64,000 bases of DNA from Nocardia brasiliensis IFM 10847 (GCF_000710915.1 NZ_BAUA01000086.1:1-64000); one strand, 5' to 3'; shown: positions 15,342 through 25,758, numbered from the stretch's first letter. Notes: a model not told the origin generated them from the sequence alone. Translations and numbers: made by a program.

Positions 15342-15419
15342 TTCGCACACCTCGCCGGAATCCGGTCCGTGCGTCGCCACGGCGGGTTGGGAGTGTGACG
15401 ACTCGGCGAGGTGTGCGAA
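15342..15419. repeat. Perfect 16-bp inverted repeat with 46-base loop
   Basis: TTCGCACACCTCGCCG (15342-15357) pairs perfectly with 15404-15419. Short GACACAC/GTGTGAC-like echoes flank the arms. It lies between the convergent lat and 15425 genes, so termination is possible, but the large loop is unusual for a terminator. Confidence 0.6.
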
Positions 15420-15424
15420 CACCC

Positions 15425-15769
15425 TCAGCCGGTGTGCGGGCGTAAGCCGAGCGCGCCCTCGACGAACCGCTGCACCGCGCTCAGCCCGGCATCGAGCGCC
15501 TGCTCATGGCCGGGACGAGCCCAGCCGGTGAGTTTCGCGGTGCCGTCCGGCGCCGGGGTCGCGCCGACCTCGGCGACCAGTTCGGCGGTGGTCGGTTCGC
15601 AGACGGCCCAGGAGAAATGGGATTCCTCGACCCAGCCCGCGAAGCGCAGGGCGACGTAGCCGGGGTCGGTGATGCCGCCCTGGGCCAGGGCGGGCCGATC
15701 GTCGATGCGGTCGTCGGCACGTAGCGCGCGCAGATACCAAGTGCCCGCGTTGATCTCGATCGGTTCCAT
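15425..15769 (-). CDS. Hypothetical protein, GNAT-like N-terminal pattern
   Basis: 114 residues. The opening (INAGTWYLRALRADDRIDDRPAL) and the central strand (FSWAVCEPTTAELVAEVG) resemble the start of actinobacterial GNAT acetyltransferases, but the protein is far shorter and lacks a recognisable acetyl-CoA loop (Q/RxxGxG/A). It may be a shortened or diverged GNAT. It stands alone between two convergent or co-directional units, ending close to the 16-bp inverted repeat. Function is unknown. Confidence 0.6.
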   Translation of the reverse strand: MEPIEINAGTWYLRALRADDRIDDRPALAQGGITDPGYVALRFAGWVEESHFSWAVCEPTTAELVAEVGATPAPDGTAKLTGWARPGHEQALDAGLSAVQRFVEGALGLRPHTG

Positions 15770-15833
15770 CCGTGTCCGCGCTCCTCGACGATGTGCGGCG
15801 GCGTCCGCTCGGGCGCCGCGCGATACGTCGAGG

Positions 15834-17165
15834 CTATCGGTCGGCTTCGTGCACGATGCGGCCGTCCCGGAATACCGTGTCGACGGCGCGCAGCGCGGTG
15901 ATGTCGGTCAGCGGGTCGCCGGTGACGACGAGCAGGTCGGCGGCGCGGCCAGGTGCCAGCACCCCGATGGTGTCGGCGTGCAGGGCGGCGGCGGGTGTCA
16001 CAGTGGCCGCGAGGAGCGCTTCGCGCGGGGACAAGCCTGCGGCGACGAGCAACTCGAGTTCGCGGATCAGCCCCGGCCCGGCATAGACGCCGGGCATCCC
16101 GGCGTCGGAACCGGCGATGATCCGCCCGCCCGCGTCGCGGAACTCCTTGACCCGCAGCCGAATCGCCGCTTTGGTCGGCTCGTCGAAGACCGGGTCGGTC
16201 ACCGCGAGGGTCGGCGCGAGTGTGATACCGCGGCGCACCAGGATTTCCGGAAAGCCCGCGGGCCAGCCGGTCAGCACGCCGCGGGGCTCCAGATGGTCGA
16301 GCCCGTCGACGCCCGCCGCGAGCAGATCGTCGAGGTCGGCACGAGTTCCCCAGTGCGCGAAGACCTTCGTGTCATGGCGGTGCGCCTCGTCGACGATCGC
16401 CGCGAGGATATCGGGCCGGATCGGTTCCAGCACTTTGCGTTCCGGGTTGCCGCGCTCCTGCACCACCTTGATCAGATCGACCCGGTCCGCGCCGGTGACC
16501 AGCGCACGGACCATCTCGCGCGCCCGCGCGGGACTGTCCGGGAGCCGTACCGCGTCCGAATTCGGCTCGACGCCGAGGGTGGTGACCGGATGACCGCCGG
16601 GTGTGGTGAAGATCGGTCCCGCGATCAGCAGGCGCGGTCCCGCCAGGTCGTCTTCCGCGATCCGGCGCCGCAGGGTGTGCACCCATTCGTTCTCGTCGCC
16701 CATGCTGCGGACCGTGGTCACGCCGTTGCGCAGGAAGTTTCGCCGCTTGTCGGGGTGATAGCGGTACCAGTCGGCGACGATGCCCGGCATGTCCAGCAGG
16801 CCGGCGCGCTCGCCGCGGGCCAGCTCCGGCGCGTTGAGGTGCACGTGGGAATCGATCAGGCCGGGCAGCACGGTGCGGCCGGTGAGATCCCGGTGTGCGG
16901 CGTCCCGAGGTATCGCCACGTCCGGGCCGATCGCCGTGATCAGGCCGTGCTCGATCAGGATGGTCGCGTTGGGGTGCGGTGTCAGGTCCGCGCCGACGAG
17001 CACGGTGGCGCCGGTCAGTGCCAACTTGCCGGTCTGGCGTGGCGCGGCCTTGTACAGCGTGAGCCGGTAGTGTGCGTAACCCGCCGCGATGGACAGCAGG
17101 AGCAGCGCCACCGCGCCCGCGAGCGGATACAGCAACCAGCGGCGCAGTCGGGCGGATCGGGTCAC
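15834..17165 (-). CDS. Membrane-anchored amidohydrolase (imidazolonepropionase-like)
   Basis: 443 residues. Residues 8-32 form a signal anchor (LLYPLAGAVALLLLSIAAGYA). The rest is an amidohydrolase barrel with metal motifs DSHVHL, the lysine region DLIKVV, FAHWG, DHLEP and GSDAGMPG. This family hydrolyses cyclic amides, dipeptides or similar bonds; here the anchor places the active site outside the membrane. Start is GTG at 17165. It follows a DUF1707 gene on the same strand by 58 bases. Substrate is unknown; prolidase-like or imidazolonepropionase-like activity are options. Confidence 0.85.
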   Translation of the reverse strand: MTRSARLRRWLLYPLAGAVALLLLSIAAGYAHYRLTLYKAAPRQTGKLALTGATVLVGADLTPHPNATILIEHGLITAIGPDVAIPRDAAHRDLTGRTVLPGLIDSHVHLNAPELARGERAGLLDMPGIVADWYRYHPDKRRNFLRNGVTTVRSMGDENEWVHTLRRRIAEDDLAGPRLLIAGPIFTTPGGHPVTTLGVEPNSDAVRLPDSPARAREMVRALVTGADRVDLIKVVQERGNPERKVLEPIRPDILAAIVDEAHRHDTKVFAHWGTRADLDDLLAAGVDGLDHLEPRGVLTGWPAGFPEILVRRGITLAPTLAVTDPVFDEPTKAAIRLRVKEFRDAGGRIIAGSDAGMPGVYAGPGLIRELELLVAAGLSPREALLAATVTPAAALHADTIGVLAPGRAADLLVVTGDPLTDITALRAVDTVFRDGRIVHEADR

Positions 17166-17223
17166 GGCCTCGACGCTACGGCGACCGGCTCGGGCCGGTC
17201 ATGACCCGAAAAATCGGCGTCAG

Positions 17224-17649
17224 TCAGTCAATTCCGGGATCGCGCCGGCTGCGGCGCTCCCGCCTACCGCCGTGGCCGCCGTGGCCGCCGTGCCTGCCAC
17301 CGAACAGCAGCGCACCGACCAGCGGAATCGCCAGAAACCAGAGCCAGCTGCCGGTGAGGAAGAACAGTACGACGGCCAGAATCGGGATCACGGCCATCAC
17401 CCGCTCGGGCCACTCCGAGAGGAACCCGGACTCCGGTTTCGCAGGCACGGCAGCCGCTTTGGCGAGCGGCTCCGGCAGATCGGTGAACACCTGCGTCAGG
17501 TCGCCGCGGGTGACGGCGGCCGCGACGATCGCGCTGCGCTCGTCGAATTCCGCGACGCTGAGCCGCCCTGCCGCGAAATGATCGGACAGTCGCCGCATCG
17601 CATCCTCGCGCTCTGCGGTGCCGATACGGATTTCGGGTAGCTCCTCCAT
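17224..17649 (-). CDS. DUF1707 domain membrane protein
   Basis: 141 residues. The N-terminal DUF1707 (about residues 7-55: RIGTAEREDAMRRLSDHFAAGRL, then EFDERS) is common in mycolate actinobacteria. It is followed by two membrane segments (VMAVIPILAVVLFFLTG, LWFLAIPLVGALLFGG) and a His-Gly-Arg-rich tail (GGRHGGHGGHGGRRERR). The tail could bind metal or nucleic acid. The gene is divergent from the first kinase with only 28 bases between starts. Function of the domain is not established. Confidence 0.85.
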   Translation of the reverse strand: MEELPEIRIGTAEREDAMRRLSDHFAAGRLSVAEFDERSAIVAAAVTRGDLTQVFTDLPEPLAKAAAVPAKPESGFLSEWPERVMAVIPILAVVLFFLTGSWLWFLAIPLVGALLFGGRHGGHGGHGGRRERRSRRDPGID

Positions 17650-17677
17650 GAGGAAAGGCTAGCGGGAGGTTTCATAT

Positions 17678-19159
17678 ATGGGTGCGACGTGGTTCGGTCA
17701 CTATCGCCTCGATCGTTTGCTCGGCAGCGGTGGTACCGGACAGGTGTGGCTCGCTCACGACGACACCACCGGACGGTCCGTCGCGCTGAAGGTGCTCTCG
17801 ACCGCCTACGCCGCCGAGCCGGCCTACCGGCAGCGATTCACCAGGGAAGCGCGGCTGGCGGCGCAGGTGCGCGGACCGCACCTGGCGTCGATTCACGCGT
17901 TCGGTGAACACGACGGGCGGCTCTACCTCGCCATGGAGTTCATCGCGGGCGTCGACCTGGCGGCGCTGCTCCAGCAGGAAGGGCCGCTGGAGCCCGCGCG
18001 GGCGGTGCGGATCGTGATGCAGGTCGCGCAGGCACTGGACGACGTACACCGGGCCGGGCTGGTGCATCGAGATGTCAAGCCGTCCAACATCATGCTCGGA
18101 CCGGACGACCACGTTCATCTGATCGACTTCGGCACTGCGTATCGGATCGACCAGCCCGCGCTGACGACGAGCAGCCATGTGGTCGGCACGCTGGCCTATA
18201 TGGCGCCGGAGCGTTTCTCCGGAGCGGGGGACGCGCGGTCCGACCAGTATTCGCTGGCCTGCGTGCTCTACGAATGTCTCACCGCGCGAAGGCCGTTCGG
18301 CAACGCCGACGCCGCACAGTCGTTGCTCGCCCATCTGATGACCGAACCGCCGCTCGCCGCGGATTGGAATCCCGCGGTTCCCGCCGCGCTCGATGCGGTG
18401 ATCGCCCGCGGCATGGCGAAGGTGCCGGAGCAGCGCTGCGCGAACGCGGGTGAGCTGGCGGCCGCCGCCTATGCCGCGGTCACCGGGCTCGATGTGCCGA
18501 CGGTGGAGACCGCGGCCGTGGTGCTGCCGACGACAAGCGCACCGGGCCAGCCGTTTCGGGCGTCCGAGTCGGCGGCGACGCTGCCGAGTACCCGGCCGGA
18601 GCGGACGGCCGGTGCCCGGCCCGCGGCCGCGCCGCAGCCGAGTCCGATACGGCGGGAGGCGAATTCGCGTATCGCCGCTGCCGTGCTGGTCGGCCTGCTG
18701 GTCACCGTTGGGCTGGTGCTCTGGTTGGGGCAGTCGCTCGATCGGGAAAAAGGTTCGTCCGCAAGGGCTTCGGCTCCGCTGACGCCCTCCGGTGTGGTTT
18801 CTTCGCCGGTCGAGACGGTGCCCACGCCTGTTCCGGCGGTATCGGTTCCGGCCGCGCCGATCGCCGGTGTTCCGGTCGCGTGGCAGCCGTGTGATCCCGC
18901 CGTCGCCGCGCGTGGTGTCGGGGCGGACGGCGTGCTGCTGCGCTGTGTGCCCACCGTCGGGAGCGCCGCGAGTTGGATGCCGTCGGAGCCCAGCGCCGAA
19001 CCGCCCCGTGCGGAACCGCCGAAACCGGATACCGCTAAGCCGGGGCGTGGTGGACCCGCCGGGGTCGAGGACGGCAACAACGGTAAGAGCGAGCACAGTG
19101 GCTCCGGCCACGACAACGGCAACGGGCACGGCCGCGGAAAACCAGGCAAGGACAAGTAG
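17678..19159 (+). CDS. Ser/Thr protein kinase with one membrane segment
   Basis: 493 residues. PknB-type kinase domain at about 1-265: glycine loop LLGSGGTGQVW, ATP lysine K38, catalytic HRDVKPSN with D132, and DFGTAY in place of the usual DFGIA. A single membrane helix lies near 331-353, and the outer part is Pro/Ala rich, ending in a Gly-Asn-His-Lys tail (about 460-493) that looks unstructured. GGAGG precedes the ATG. It is followed by a paralogous kinase on the same strand. No PASTA or other sensor domain is seen, so the signal is unknown. Confidence 0.93.
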   Translation: MGATWFGHYRLDRLLGSGGTGQVWLAHDDTTGRSVALKVLSTAYAAEPAYRQRFTREARLAAQVRGPHLASIHAFGEHDGRLYLAMEFIAGVDLAALLQQEGPLEPARAVRIVMQVAQALDDVHRAGLVHRDVKPSNIMLGPDDHVHLIDFGTAYRIDQPALTTSSHVVGTLAYMAPERFSGAGDARSDQYSLACVLYECLTARRPFGNADAAQSLLAHLMTEPPLAADWNPAVPAALDAVIARGMAKVPEQRCANAGELAAAAYAAVTGLDVPTVETAAVVLPTTSAPGQPFRASESAATLPSTRPERTAGARPAAAPQPSPIRREANSRIAAAVLVGLLVTVGLVLWLGQSLDREKGSSARASAPLTPSGVVSSPVETVPTPVPAVSVPAAPIAGVPVAWQPCDPAVAARGVGADGVLLRCVPTVGSAASWMPSEPSAEPPRAEPPKPDTAKPGRGGPAGVEDGNNGKSEHSGSGHDNGNGHGRGKPGKDK

Positions 19160-19186
19160 CGGCCGACGATCGGCGAGAATCGAAGG

Positions 19187-19264
19187 CCGCGGCATCCGCG
19201 GCTGTCCCCGGTGTCCCCGGGGTCATGCGGGGGCGGTCACCACGGCGGGTGTCGTTCACGACAC
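19187..19264. promoter_or_regulatory. Inverted repeats between the two kinase genes
   Basis: CCGCGG-cat-CCGCGG at 19187-19201 and GTGTCG-ttca-CGACAC at 19249-19264. The first may be a terminator for the first kinase; the second looks like an operator for the second kinase, whose start is 150 bases on. The roles are inferred. Confidence 0.35.
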
Positions 19265-19414
19265 ACTGGCCGGGGTGCCGGGGCGGGGTTACGCTGCGAA
19301 GGAGGTTGGGTCCTTTGGTATCTGCGGTCGGAGCAGGTGTTTTCCGGTGTAGCCGCAGGTAATCGGGGCCGGCGGGCCGAGCCTGGACAAGTCGACGGTG
19401 ACTGGAGGTTCGCG

Positions 19415-21580
19415 ATGGGGGAGGTGCGATTCGGGGGCTACCGGCTGGATCGATTGCTCGGCCGGGGCGGCATGGGCCAGGTCTGGCTGGCATACGACGA
19501 TGCCGGTGCGCGCTGGGTCGCGCTGAAACTGTTGCCGACCGAACTCGCGGCCGACGCGAGCTACCGCAAGCGTTTCGAGCGCGAAGCGGAAGTGGTGTCG
19601 AGGCTGCGTGACCCGCGCATCCCGCGTATCCACCGCTTCGGGGAGATCGACGGCAGGCTCTTCATCGACATGGAGTTCGTCGAGGGCGCCGATCTGGCGA
19701 CCATGATCGCGGCCGGGGCGTTGGGGCCGGCCACGTCCGTCGGCATCGTCGGTCAGGTCGCCGCCGCGTTGGATGCGGCACACCGGGCCGGGCTGGTGCA
19801 CCGGGATGTCAAACCGTCGAACATCGTCGTGCACGCGAGCGGGTTCGCCTATCTGATCGACTTCGGTATCGCGCACGGCATCGGGCAGACCGCGGTCACC
19901 ACCACCGGGTTGGCGATCGGCACCCTGGCCTACATGGCGCCGGAACGGTTCACCGGCACGGCGGATGCTCGTTCCGACGTGTACTCGCTGGCCTGCGTCC
20001 TCTACGAATGCCTGACCGGTGCCCGGCCCTACGGTGACACCGACCCCGCCCAGCAGATGCACGCCCACCTGATGACCGATCCGCCCCGCGCGGGCGCCCG
20101 CAACACCGCCGTCTCGGCCGCCCTCGACGCCGTCATCACCCGCGGCATGGCCAAGAATCCCGCCGATCGCTACCCGAGTGCAGGGGATTTCGCGGCTGCG
20201 GCCAGTGCGGCCATCGGCATCCGCCGCCCTTTGCTACCCCCGCCGCCCACGAAATCCGTGCGGCCACCGACCCCCACCAAGGTGCTGCCGAGCGACGGCT
20301 CACCCCACCTAGACCCGAACGGTTCGCCCGGATCCGCTGGCTTGCCTCCGGGACCCGCTCGTGGGCAGCGCCTTTCGCCGACGCGCGTGATGCCTGCCGC
20401 CGGAGTGTCCGCCGTTTCCGCCGATGCGGGATCAGCCGTGAGTGGCGCGTCTGTGGGTGCGGATGGGGTGAAACGGCTTTCGCCGACCAGAGCGTTGCCG
20501 CCCATCGGCGCGGCCGCGTCTTCTTTTGACGGCCGCTCGGCGGGAAGTGGTTCTGCGGCGGGAAGTGTTGGGGCGAAGCGGCTTTCGCCGACCAAGGTGA
20601 TGCCGGAGCCTGGGCCGACGCCGACGTTGGTGGCGACCCGGCTTGCTGAGCCGGTCGTATCGGCGCCGGCGCAGGGGTATTCGCAGCCCGGGAGTCGGCT
20701 GCCTGCACCGCGTTCGCCGGCGGGCAAGGCGGGTTTCGGTACCAGCGCGCCGGGGGCCGTCGTACCGCATCGTCCCACGCCGCCCCGGTCGCTCGCGGCG
20801 AAGTTGGGACTCGTCCGGTCCAAGCCGAGACCTGTTGTTTCCCAATATGTTCCGCAGGATTCGCAGCAGCCGGTCGTCCCGTCGCGGTATCCCGTCGGTT
20901 ACGGGCGCAAAGTCTTTCCGGCTCCGGCCGAACCGCCGAAGTACGCGCAGGCTCGGCGGCGTCCTGCGGCCCGCCCGCGCCGTCGCAAGCGCGGTTTCGT
21001 CTCGAAGGTCGTCGGCGCCTTGGTCATCGTCTTCCTGACGCCGTTCATGCTGGCGGCCGGGTGCCTCGCGTTGCTGGCGGCGGGCAATCGGAGTGCGGAT
21101 TCGGGCGGCAGTACGGCCGCGCCGCCGCCACCGACCGCCGTGGCGGAGGAGAACCCCGGACCGCCGCCGGAACAGCCCGGCCCGGCAGGGCCCGCCGTAG
21201 CCGGAACTGCGGTGCGCGACGGCAAGTTCGAGTTCGTCGTCAGCGATGTCGATACCGGCGTGCGGCGGGTCGGCCTGCAGCAGGCCGCCGGTACGTTCGT
21301 GGTGGTCACGCTCGCGATCCGCAACATCTCCGACGAGGCGAAGTGGTTCCTGCCGTTCGGCCAGCGCCTGTTCGACGCGGCGGGCACCGCGTTCGACCAC
21401 AACGCGACCGCGACCATGTGGCAGGCCGCCCAGCACAGCTACAACTACTCGTTCGAGCTGGCCCCCGGCCAGTCCGCGACCACCCAACTGGTCTTCGACG
21501 TCCCGACCGAATCCACTCCGGCCCACCTGGAACTACACGACTTCGTCCTCTCCAACGGCGTCGCCGTCCGCCTCAGCTAG
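19415..21580 (+). CDS. Ser/Thr protein kinase with linker repeats and DUF4352-like outer domain
   Basis: 721 residues. Kinase domain at about 1-270 (GRGGMGQVW, K38, HRDVKPSN with D131, DFGIAHG). A long linker carries four 35-residue units whose cores start at T286, S321, S356 and S391 ([ST]PT[KR]x[ML]P). A membrane helix lies near 532-557, and the C-terminal ~125 residues resemble the DUF4352 immunoglobulin-like domain (YNYSFELAPGQSATTQLVFDV). GGAGG sits 6 bases before the ATG at 19415; the open frame to 19211 is upstream of it and not needed. It is paralogous to the kinase at 17678 and would sense an external cue. Confidence 0.93.
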   Translation: MGEVRFGGYRLDRLLGRGGMGQVWLAYDDAGARWVALKLLPTELAADASYRKRFEREAEVVSRLRDPRIPRIHRFGEIDGRLFIDMEFVEGADLATMIAAGALGPATSVGIVGQVAAALDAAHRAGLVHRDVKPSNIVVHASGFAYLIDFGIAHGIGQTAVTTTGLAIGTLAYMAPERFTGTADARSDVYSLACVLYECLTGARPYGDTDPAQQMHAHLMTDPPRAGARNTAVSAALDAVITRGMAKNPADRYPSAGDFAAAASAAIGIRRPLLPPPPTKSVRPPTPTKVLPSDGSPHLDPNGSPGSAGLPPGPARGQRLSPTRVMPAAGVSAVSADAGSAVSGASVGADGVKRLSPTRALPPIGAAASSFDGRSAGSGSAAGSVGAKRLSPTKVMPEPGPTPTLVATRLAEPVVSAPAQGYSQPGSRLPAPRSPAGKAGFGTSAPGAVVPHRPTPPRSLAAKLGLVRSKPRPVVSQYVPQDSQQPVVPSRYPVGYGRKVFPAPAEPPKYAQARRRPAARPRRRKRGFVSKVVGALVIVFLTPFMLAAGCLALLAAGNRSADSGGSTAAPPPPTAVAEENPGPPPEQPGPAGPAVAGTAVRDGKFEFVVSDVDTGVRRVGLQQAAGTFVVVTLAIRNISDEAKWFLPFGQRLFDAAGTAFDHNATATMWQAAQHSYNYSFELAPGQSATTQLVFDVPTESTPAHLELHDFVLSNGVAVRLS
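20270..20610 (+). repeat. Four 105-bp (35-residue) imperfect tandem repeats in kinase linker
   Basis: The core CTTTCGCCGACC-type sequence recurs at exactly 105-bp spacing (20369, 20474, 20579, with a weaker copy about 105 bp earlier). The encoded core is [ST]PT[KR]x[ML]P. The units between cores are Ser/Gly/Ala rich. Confidence 0.75.
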
Positions 21581-21618
21581 CGCTTCTGTCCTCCCGCGCC
21601 CGCTCTGCCAGGTCACAG

Positions 21619-21640
21619 CGCACGTGCCACAGCGCGTGCG
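21619..21640. terminator. Weak hairpin between convergent kinase and patatin genes
   Basis: CGCACG (21619-21624) can pair with CGTGCG (21635-21640). The short stem and lack of a T-run make this weak. Confidence 0.25.
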
Positions 21641-21663
21641 TGAGGTCGGAAACGGGTGTGGGC

Positions 21664-22599
21664 TCAGGCGACGCGCACGGTGTCGGCGAAGACTGCGTGG
21701 ACGGCGTTGCGGCCGATTTCGAGGGCCTTGGCGAGCAGTCCTACGTCGCGGGCGGCGCTGTCGACGTCGGGGGAGCCGAGTGGCGGGTGAATCTGCAGGA
21801 CCGCCTCGCCGCGTTCGGTGAGCGCGCGATCCTCGATCGCCTGCTGTTGCGGACGCTGGATCCAGGCGCGGTAGGCACCGGGGGCGACGGCGCGCAGGTA
21901 GCCGCCGCCGACCACGCGGTGCAGCAGCGAGGCGGGTGGGCGCTGCTCGTCGATCCGGCGGGTGCGCAGCACCAGCGCGTGCGTGGCGCCGGCGCGGACG
22001 GCGGTGCGGATCGGGACCGTTTCGGTGAGGCCGCCGTCGAAATACTGTGCGCCGCCGAGCCGTACCGGCGGCCCGGCCAGGAGGGGCAGTCCCGCGGAGG
22101 CGCGGATCGCGCCCATCAGCGTGCGCTTGTCGACGATGTGCGGGTGCAGGTCCACCGCCCGTCCGGTCCGGATGTCGGTGGCGATGGGATGAAAAGTGGT
22201 GGGGTTGGCCAGGATTGCCGGGAAGTCCATCGGCTCGATGCCGTCGTAGACCTGATGCACCAGGTAGCGCAGATCGAAAGCCGGTCGGCCGCGCAGCATC
22301 CGGGCCGGATCGATGGCACGGCGCATGATGTCCGGGTCGGTCCAGGAACGCATCCCCGCCACGGCGCGCCCGCAGAGCAGCCACGCGGCGTTGATCGCGC
22401 CCGCCGACGTGCCGTACACCGCGTCGAACACGGTGGCGAGACCGAGTTCCTCGAGCGCCGACACCATGCCGCTGGAATACACGCCGCGACTGCCGCCACC
22501 CTCGATGACGAGCACCAGGCGATTGCCGTCGGCACGGCTGCCCGCGGTGCGCCGCGCGCGGATCAGCTCCGCGACAACGGAGACGCTCGTACTGGTCAC
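21664..22599 (-). CDS. Patatin-like phospholipase
   Basis: 311 residues. The oxyanion loop GGGSRG (34-39), nucleophile S65 in GTSAG and catalytic D188 in FDGG are all present. This bacterial RssA/YjjU-type family hydrolyses acyl esters of phospholipids or related lipids in the cytoplasm or at the membrane. It lies downstream of accA3 on the same strand but after a strong hairpin, so it probably has its own promoter. No signal peptide is seen. Confidence 0.9.
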   Translation of the reverse strand: MTSTSVSVVAELIRARRTAGSRADGNRLVLVIEGGGSRGVYSSGMVSALEELGLATVFDAVYGTSAGAINAAWLLCGRAVAGMRSWTDPDIMRRAIDPARMLRGRPAFDLRYLVHQVYDGIEPMDFPAILANPTTFHPIATDIRTGRAVDLHPHIVDKRTLMGAIRASAGLPLLAGPPVRLGGAQYFDGGLTETVPIRTAVRAGATHALVLRTRRIDEQRPPASLLHRVVGGGYLRAVAPGAYRAWIQRPQQQAIEDRALTERGEAVLQIHPPLGSPDVDSAARDVGLLAKALEIGRNAVHAVFADTVRVA

Positions 22600-22617
22600 C
22601 GGACCACGATACGACAG

Positions 22618-22650
22618 AGCGGGCGCGGGCGGCAGCGCCCAGCGCCCGCT
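22618..22650 (-). terminator. Hairpin terminator after accA3
   Basis: A 9-bp stem (22618-22626 with 22642-22650), which can alternatively pair 22621-22626 with 22635-22640. It sits about 65 bases beyond the accA3 stop, before the patatin start. GC-rich, without a T-run. Confidence 0.55.
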
Positions 22651-22714
22651 CGAAGCGGTGTTCGCCCTACGTTTACGCGAGCACTACTCGATCTCGCTCA
22701 GTGTTCGGAACGTC

Positions 22715-24514
<1,800 letters not shown>

Positions 24515-24586
24515 TGAGCCTCCTGTGTGCAATCTCTTTTGGTCGCCCCGAGGTCGACAGAACTACGTCTCGGGCGAGTGTAGGCA

Positions 24587-24632
24587 GTCTGCCAACAGAC
24601 GCCGAACTCGGCCAGTCCTACTGGACAGTAGG
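24587..24632. promoter_or_regulatory. Inverted repeats before accA3
   Basis: GTCTG-CCAA-CAGAC (24587-24600) and CCTACTG-GA-CAGTAGG (24617-24632, perfect 7-bp arms) lie in the 163-base gap between sseA and accA3. An overlapping CCAGT-CCT-ACTGG is at 24612-24624. They may be operators for accA3 or ends of the sseA transcript. Confidence 0.45.
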
Positions 24633-24677
24633 TCGGGTATCACACACCGCCTATCCGGCGAGAACGCCGAGCATGCG

Positions 24678-25592
24678 CTACCTGGCGCGAGCGCGCCGGC
24701 CCGCGGCTGCCGGAGCCGCACCGGGTTCAGCCCCCTTGGCGATCGGCATGCGCACCGAGTTGCCCCACTCGGTCCACGAACCGTCGTAGTTGCGCACCGC
24801 CTCGATGCCGAGCAGATACCGCAGCACGAACCAGGTGTGGCTGGAACGTTCGCCGACCCGGCTGTAGACGATCACGTCGTCCGCGCCCGCCAGCTCGCCG
24901 TACACCGCGTCCAGTTCGGCGCGGGAACGGAAGCGGCCGTCGTTGCCGAATGCCTCGGTCCATGGAATGTTGGTCGCGGTCGGGATGTGCCCGCCGCGCA
25001 GTGCCGCATCCTCCGGATTGATCGGCGGCTGGACAAGTTCGCCGGAGTATTCCTCCGGTGAGCGCACGTCGAGCAGTGGTCGGCCGAAGTGGGCGAGCAC
25101 GTCCTCGCGGAAGGCCCGCGCGCTGCTGTCGTCGCGGACCACGTCCGGATAGTCGCTGACGGAAAGATAGGGAGTGTCGAAGGTGGTGTCGCGTTCCTCG
25201 GAAATCCAGGCGTCGCGGCCGCCGTCCAGCAATCGCACATCCTCGTGCCCGAACAAAGTGAAGACCCACAATGTGTGCGCCGCCTGCGCGTTGCCCCGGT
25301 CGCCGTAGATCACCACGGTATCGTCTCGCTCGATTCCCTTGGCGCGCATCAACTCGGTGAATCGGGCGCCGTCGATGTAGTCGCGGGTGACCGGGTCGTT
25401 GAGATCGCCGCGCCAGTCGATCTTGATGGCACCGGGTACATGCCCGATGTCGTACAGCAATATGTCCTCGTTGGACTCGACGATCTTGAGTCCGGACGTG
25501 CCGATGTTTGCCGACAGCCACTCTGTGGTTACTAGTCGGTGAGGATCTGGGTAAGCACCGAATGAGGGATGAGGGTCCGGAGCAGCGGGCAC
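24678..25592 (-). CDS. sseA: SseA-like tandem rhodanese lacking the catalytic cysteine
   Basis: 304 residues, two rhodanese domains. The C-terminal active loop of SseA/CysA2-type thiosulfate sulfurtransferases is CRxGERSSHTWF; here it reads SRVGERSSHTWF, so S244 (codon AGC, 24863-24861) replaces the sulfur-carrying cysteine. The rest of the fold is well kept (HIPTATNIPW, YDGSWTEWG). Position between maf and accA3 matches mycobacterial sseA. In mycobacteria a SufE-like gene sits between sseA and accA3; none is here. Either the protein lost transferase activity or it works without a persulfide. GTG start at 25592 with AAGGA upstream. Confidence 0.88.
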   Translation of the reverse strand: MPAAPDPHPSFGAYPDPHRLVTTEWLSANIGTSGLKIVESNEDILLYDIGHVPGAIKIDWRGDLNDPVTRDYIDGARFTELMRAKGIERDDTVVIYGDRGNAQAAHTLWVFTLFGHEDVRLLDGGRDAWISEERDTTFDTPYLSVSDYPDVVRDDSSARAFREDVLAHFGRPLLDVRSPEEYSGELVQPPINPEDAALRGGHIPTATNIPWTEAFGNDGRFRSRAELDAVYGELAGADDVIVYSRVGERSSHTWFVLRYLLGIEAVRNYDGSWTEWGNSVRMPIAKGAEPGAAPAAAGRRARAR

Positions 25593-25758
25593 GTTGTGGG
25601 TCCTTAGCGCGAGGTAGACGGCGGTTACGGCGGTTCAGGTCTCACAGCGATGGTAAGTGTGAGGCGATAGTTGCTTTCGTTTCAGATCACAAATCGGCTG
25701 AATGAGCGAATAAATCGCACCTGCATCCGATAAAGTCTCCCGGGAGGAGGGGTGAGCT

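Noticed and set aside
20270..20610. Regularly spaced repeats as a CRISPR-like array
   Set aside because: The spacing is a multiple of three, the repeats are in frame within a kinase gene and vary as protein repeats.
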